Positions 5,187-6,063 of a DNA stretch of 6,063 nucleotides are shown piece by piece. The stretch is from SVKR01 sp963649145 (lineage in GTDB: Bacteria; Bacillota; Clostridia; Oscillospirales; Oscillospiraceae). Within the stretch, counting starts at the first letter, position 1. Every line of letters starts with the position of its first letter. Under the pieces are notes generated by a model. The model was not told where the DNA came from, made no database searches, and saw only the letters and a list, made by a program, of their open reading frames with translations. Both the position numbers and the translations under genes were made by a program. The stretch is from contig CAVJGI010000115.1 in assembly GCA_963649145.1 (NCBI GenBank), forward strand, positions 1-6,063, in the 5' to 3' direction.

Positions 5187-5672
5187 ATGCTCAACCACAT
5201 CGTCCTGATGGGCCGCCTCACCCGCGACCCGGAGCTCCGTTACACCCAGAGCCAGCTCCCCGTTGCCACGTTCTCCCTCGCCTGCGAGCGGGACTTCGGC
5301 GGACGGGACGGCTCCGAAAAGCAGACCGATTTTATCGACATCGTCGCATGGCGCTCTACCGCCGAGTTCGTCTCCAAGTATTTCACGAAGGGCGCGATGG
5401 CGGTCGTCTCCGGCCGTCTCCAGCTTCGCGACTGGACGGACAAGGAGGGCAACAAGCGCCGCAGCGCCGAGGTCGTGGCGGACAACGTCTATTTCGGTGA
5501 ATCCAAGCGCAGCCGCGAAGAAAACGGCACTGCGCCCCGCACGAGCGACAGCTATCGCAGCAATGATAATTACCGCGCGAGCAGCAGCGATAATTACCGC
5601 AGCTACGACGCCGCGCCCGCTGCCTCCGCGTTCTCCGAGCTCAGCGATACGGACGGCGAGCTGCCGTTCTGA
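5187..5672 (+). CDS. ssb: Single-stranded DNA-binding protein
   Basis: This 161-residue protein coats single-stranded DNA during replication, repair and recombination. Residues 1-105 form the OB fold: MLNHIVLMGRLTRDPELRYT, VATFSLACER, DFIDIVAWRSTAEFVSKYF and KGAMAVVSGRLQLRDW, with W55, F62 and W83 as likely base-stacking residues. A polar low-complexity linker (about 106-150) follows, with a repeated DNYR unit. The C-terminus, DGELPF, is a variant of the acidic DDDIPF tip that recruits partner proteins. The ATG follows GGGGGAG (5174-5180) with 6-nt spacing. The position between rpsF and rpsR is the classic Firmicute arrangement, which marks it as the main housekeeping SSB rather than a phage or plasmid copy. 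Confidence 0.97.
   Translation: MLNHIVLMGRLTRDPELRYTQSQLPVATFSLACERDFGGRDGSEKQTDFIDIVAWRSTAEFVSKYFTKGAMAVVSGRLQLRDWTDKEGNKRRSAEVVADNVYFGESKRSREENGTAPRTSDSYRSNDNYRASSSDNYRSYDAAPAASAFSELSDTDGELPF
5565..5600 (+). repeat. 12-nt direct repeat in the SSB linker
   Basis: GATAATTACCGC occurs at 5565-5576 and again at 5589-5600, exactly 24 bp (8 codons) apart, encoding DNYR twice. It lies in the disordered linker, where in-frame expansion or loss would be tolerated. Confidence 0.75.
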
Positions 5673-5711
5673 GCGAAAACCGGAGAAGTCTGCGGACAAA
5701 AAATCTTTGAT

Positions 5712-5718
5712 AGGAGGA
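5712..5718 (+). promoter_or_regulatory. Ribosome binding site for a TTG start (rpsR)
   Basis: AGGAGGA at 5712-5718 precedes the TTG at 5726 with 7-nt spacing (9 nt from the end of AGGAG). It supports initiation at TTG, since the encoded MAFDRS is a normal S18 beginning and the only in-frame ATG lies far inside the gene. Confidence 0.85.
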
Positions 5719-5725
5719 AACAGCC

Positions 5726-5965
5726 TTGGCTTTTGATAGAAGCAATCCCAAGACGCATAAGCGCAGAAAGGTCTGCCAGTTCTGCGTTGACAAAGCGACC
5801 TTTGTCGACTATAAGGACATCGCGAAGCTCAAAAAGTTCACGAGCGAGCGCGGCAAGATCTTGCCCCGCCGTGCAACCGGCACCTGCGCCATGCATCAGC
5901 GTCAGCTCACTGAGGCCATCAAGAGAGCCCGTCAGGTGGCCCTCCTGCCTTACGTCGTTGACTAA
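5726..5965 (+). CDS. rpsR: 30S ribosomal protein S18, zinc-binding (C+) type
   Basis: This 79-residue protein is the S18 partner of S6 on the small-subunit platform. The basic N-terminus is followed by KVCQFC (C17, C20). The conserved core is VDYKDIAKLKKFTSERGKIL (27-46), then PRRATGTCAMHQRQL (47-61, with C54 and H57) and AIKRARQVALLPY (64-76). The CxxC plus CxxH set is the zinc-ribbon C+ form of S18, which in some other bacteria is replaced by a cysteine-free form. It starts with TTG, which is uncommon for a highly expressed gene, but the ribosome binding site is strong. It is the last gene of the operon: a terminator follows 10 nt after the stop, so rplI is not part of this transcript. Confidence 0.97.
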   Translation: MAFDRSNPKTHKRRKVCQFCVDKATFVDYKDIAKLKKFTSERGKILPRRATGTCAMHQRQLTEAIKRARQVALLPYVVD

Positions 5966-5975
5966 AGCTTGAATA

Positions 5976-6010
5976 AAAAGAAGACCGCCGGACGGCGGTC
6001 TTCTTTTCGT
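5976..6010 (+). terminator. Strong rho-independent terminator after rpsR
   Basis: A perfect 14-bp stem pairs 5976-5989 with 5994-6007 around the tetraloop GGAC. The A-rich 5' side and the T-rich 3' side (TTCTTTTCGTTTT) make it largely symmetrical, so it could also stop transcription entering from the right. The shared intergenic repeat begins at its end. Confidence 0.92.
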
Positions 6011-6042
6011 TTTAAAGGCTCCCCTGTGCAAGGGGAGCTGGC
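6010..6042 (+). repeat. Palindromic intergenic repeat (right copy, partial)
   Basis: Thirty-three bases are identical, in inverted orientation, to 27-59. They contain the 8-bp CCCC/GGGG hairpin (6018-6025 with 6031-6038). After 6042 the sequence diverges, so the second GGCGC hairpin and GAGGGGTTGT tail of the left copy are not present here. The copy is therefore truncated or a variant; the window ends 21 nt later. Confidence 0.8.
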
Positions 6043-6063
6043 ATGCTATCATCTGAAGTGCAA

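Noticed and set aside
1..6063. CRISPR array, tRNA, rRNA, prophage or transposase gene
   Set aside because: There is no regularly spaced repeat set, no tRNA or rRNA-like stretch, and no phage or transposase protein motif in any frame.

Overview
The window looks like chromosomal DNA of a GC-rich Clostridia (Oscillospiraceae/Ruminococcaceae-type gut Firmicute). The basis is a rpsF-ssb-rpsR operon, AGGAGG-type ribosome binding sites, near-consensus sigma-A promoters, DUF3899 and HAAS/DUF1700 proteins, a C+ type S18, and a short palindromic intergenic repeat of a kind I associate with these genomes. The taxonomic call is inference; no rRNA gene is present.

Layout. Positions 1-59 carry a two-hairpin intergenic repeat. 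Positions 129-542 encode a DUF3899-like membrane protein. Positions 530-807 form a non-coding element with 27-nt terminal inverted repeats and two long internal hairpin arms. It overlaps the stop codon of the first gene and is flanked by TA. Positions 842-1996 encode a beta-propeller lactonase of the 6-phosphogluconolactonase family. Positions 1997-2123 lie between convergent genes and hold two facing terminators built from the same 20-nt sequence, with a third palindrome between them.

Positions 4648 down to 2124 are a four-gene leftward operon: an HAAS/DUF1700 membrane protein, a 66-residue one-helix membrane protein, an MscS-type mechanosensitive channel, and a solute-binding lipoprotein. 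Junctions overlap by a few bases or are 25 nt apart, so translation is probably coupled. The theme is the cell envelope. The lipoprotein is unusual: the segment that normally ends an SBP_bac_3 domain comes first, and the rest of the domain follows, which is the order expected of a circular permutation.

Two divergent sigma-A promoters, 40 bp apart, separate this operon from the rightward rpsF-ssb-rpsR operon (4877-5965). That operon has a structured leader, a good candidate for the S6:S18 autoregulatory RNA, and ends in a strong terminator. Immediately after the terminator is a second, inverted copy of the repeat seen at position 1. The lead items for follow-up are the permuted binding protein and the 278-nt structured element.
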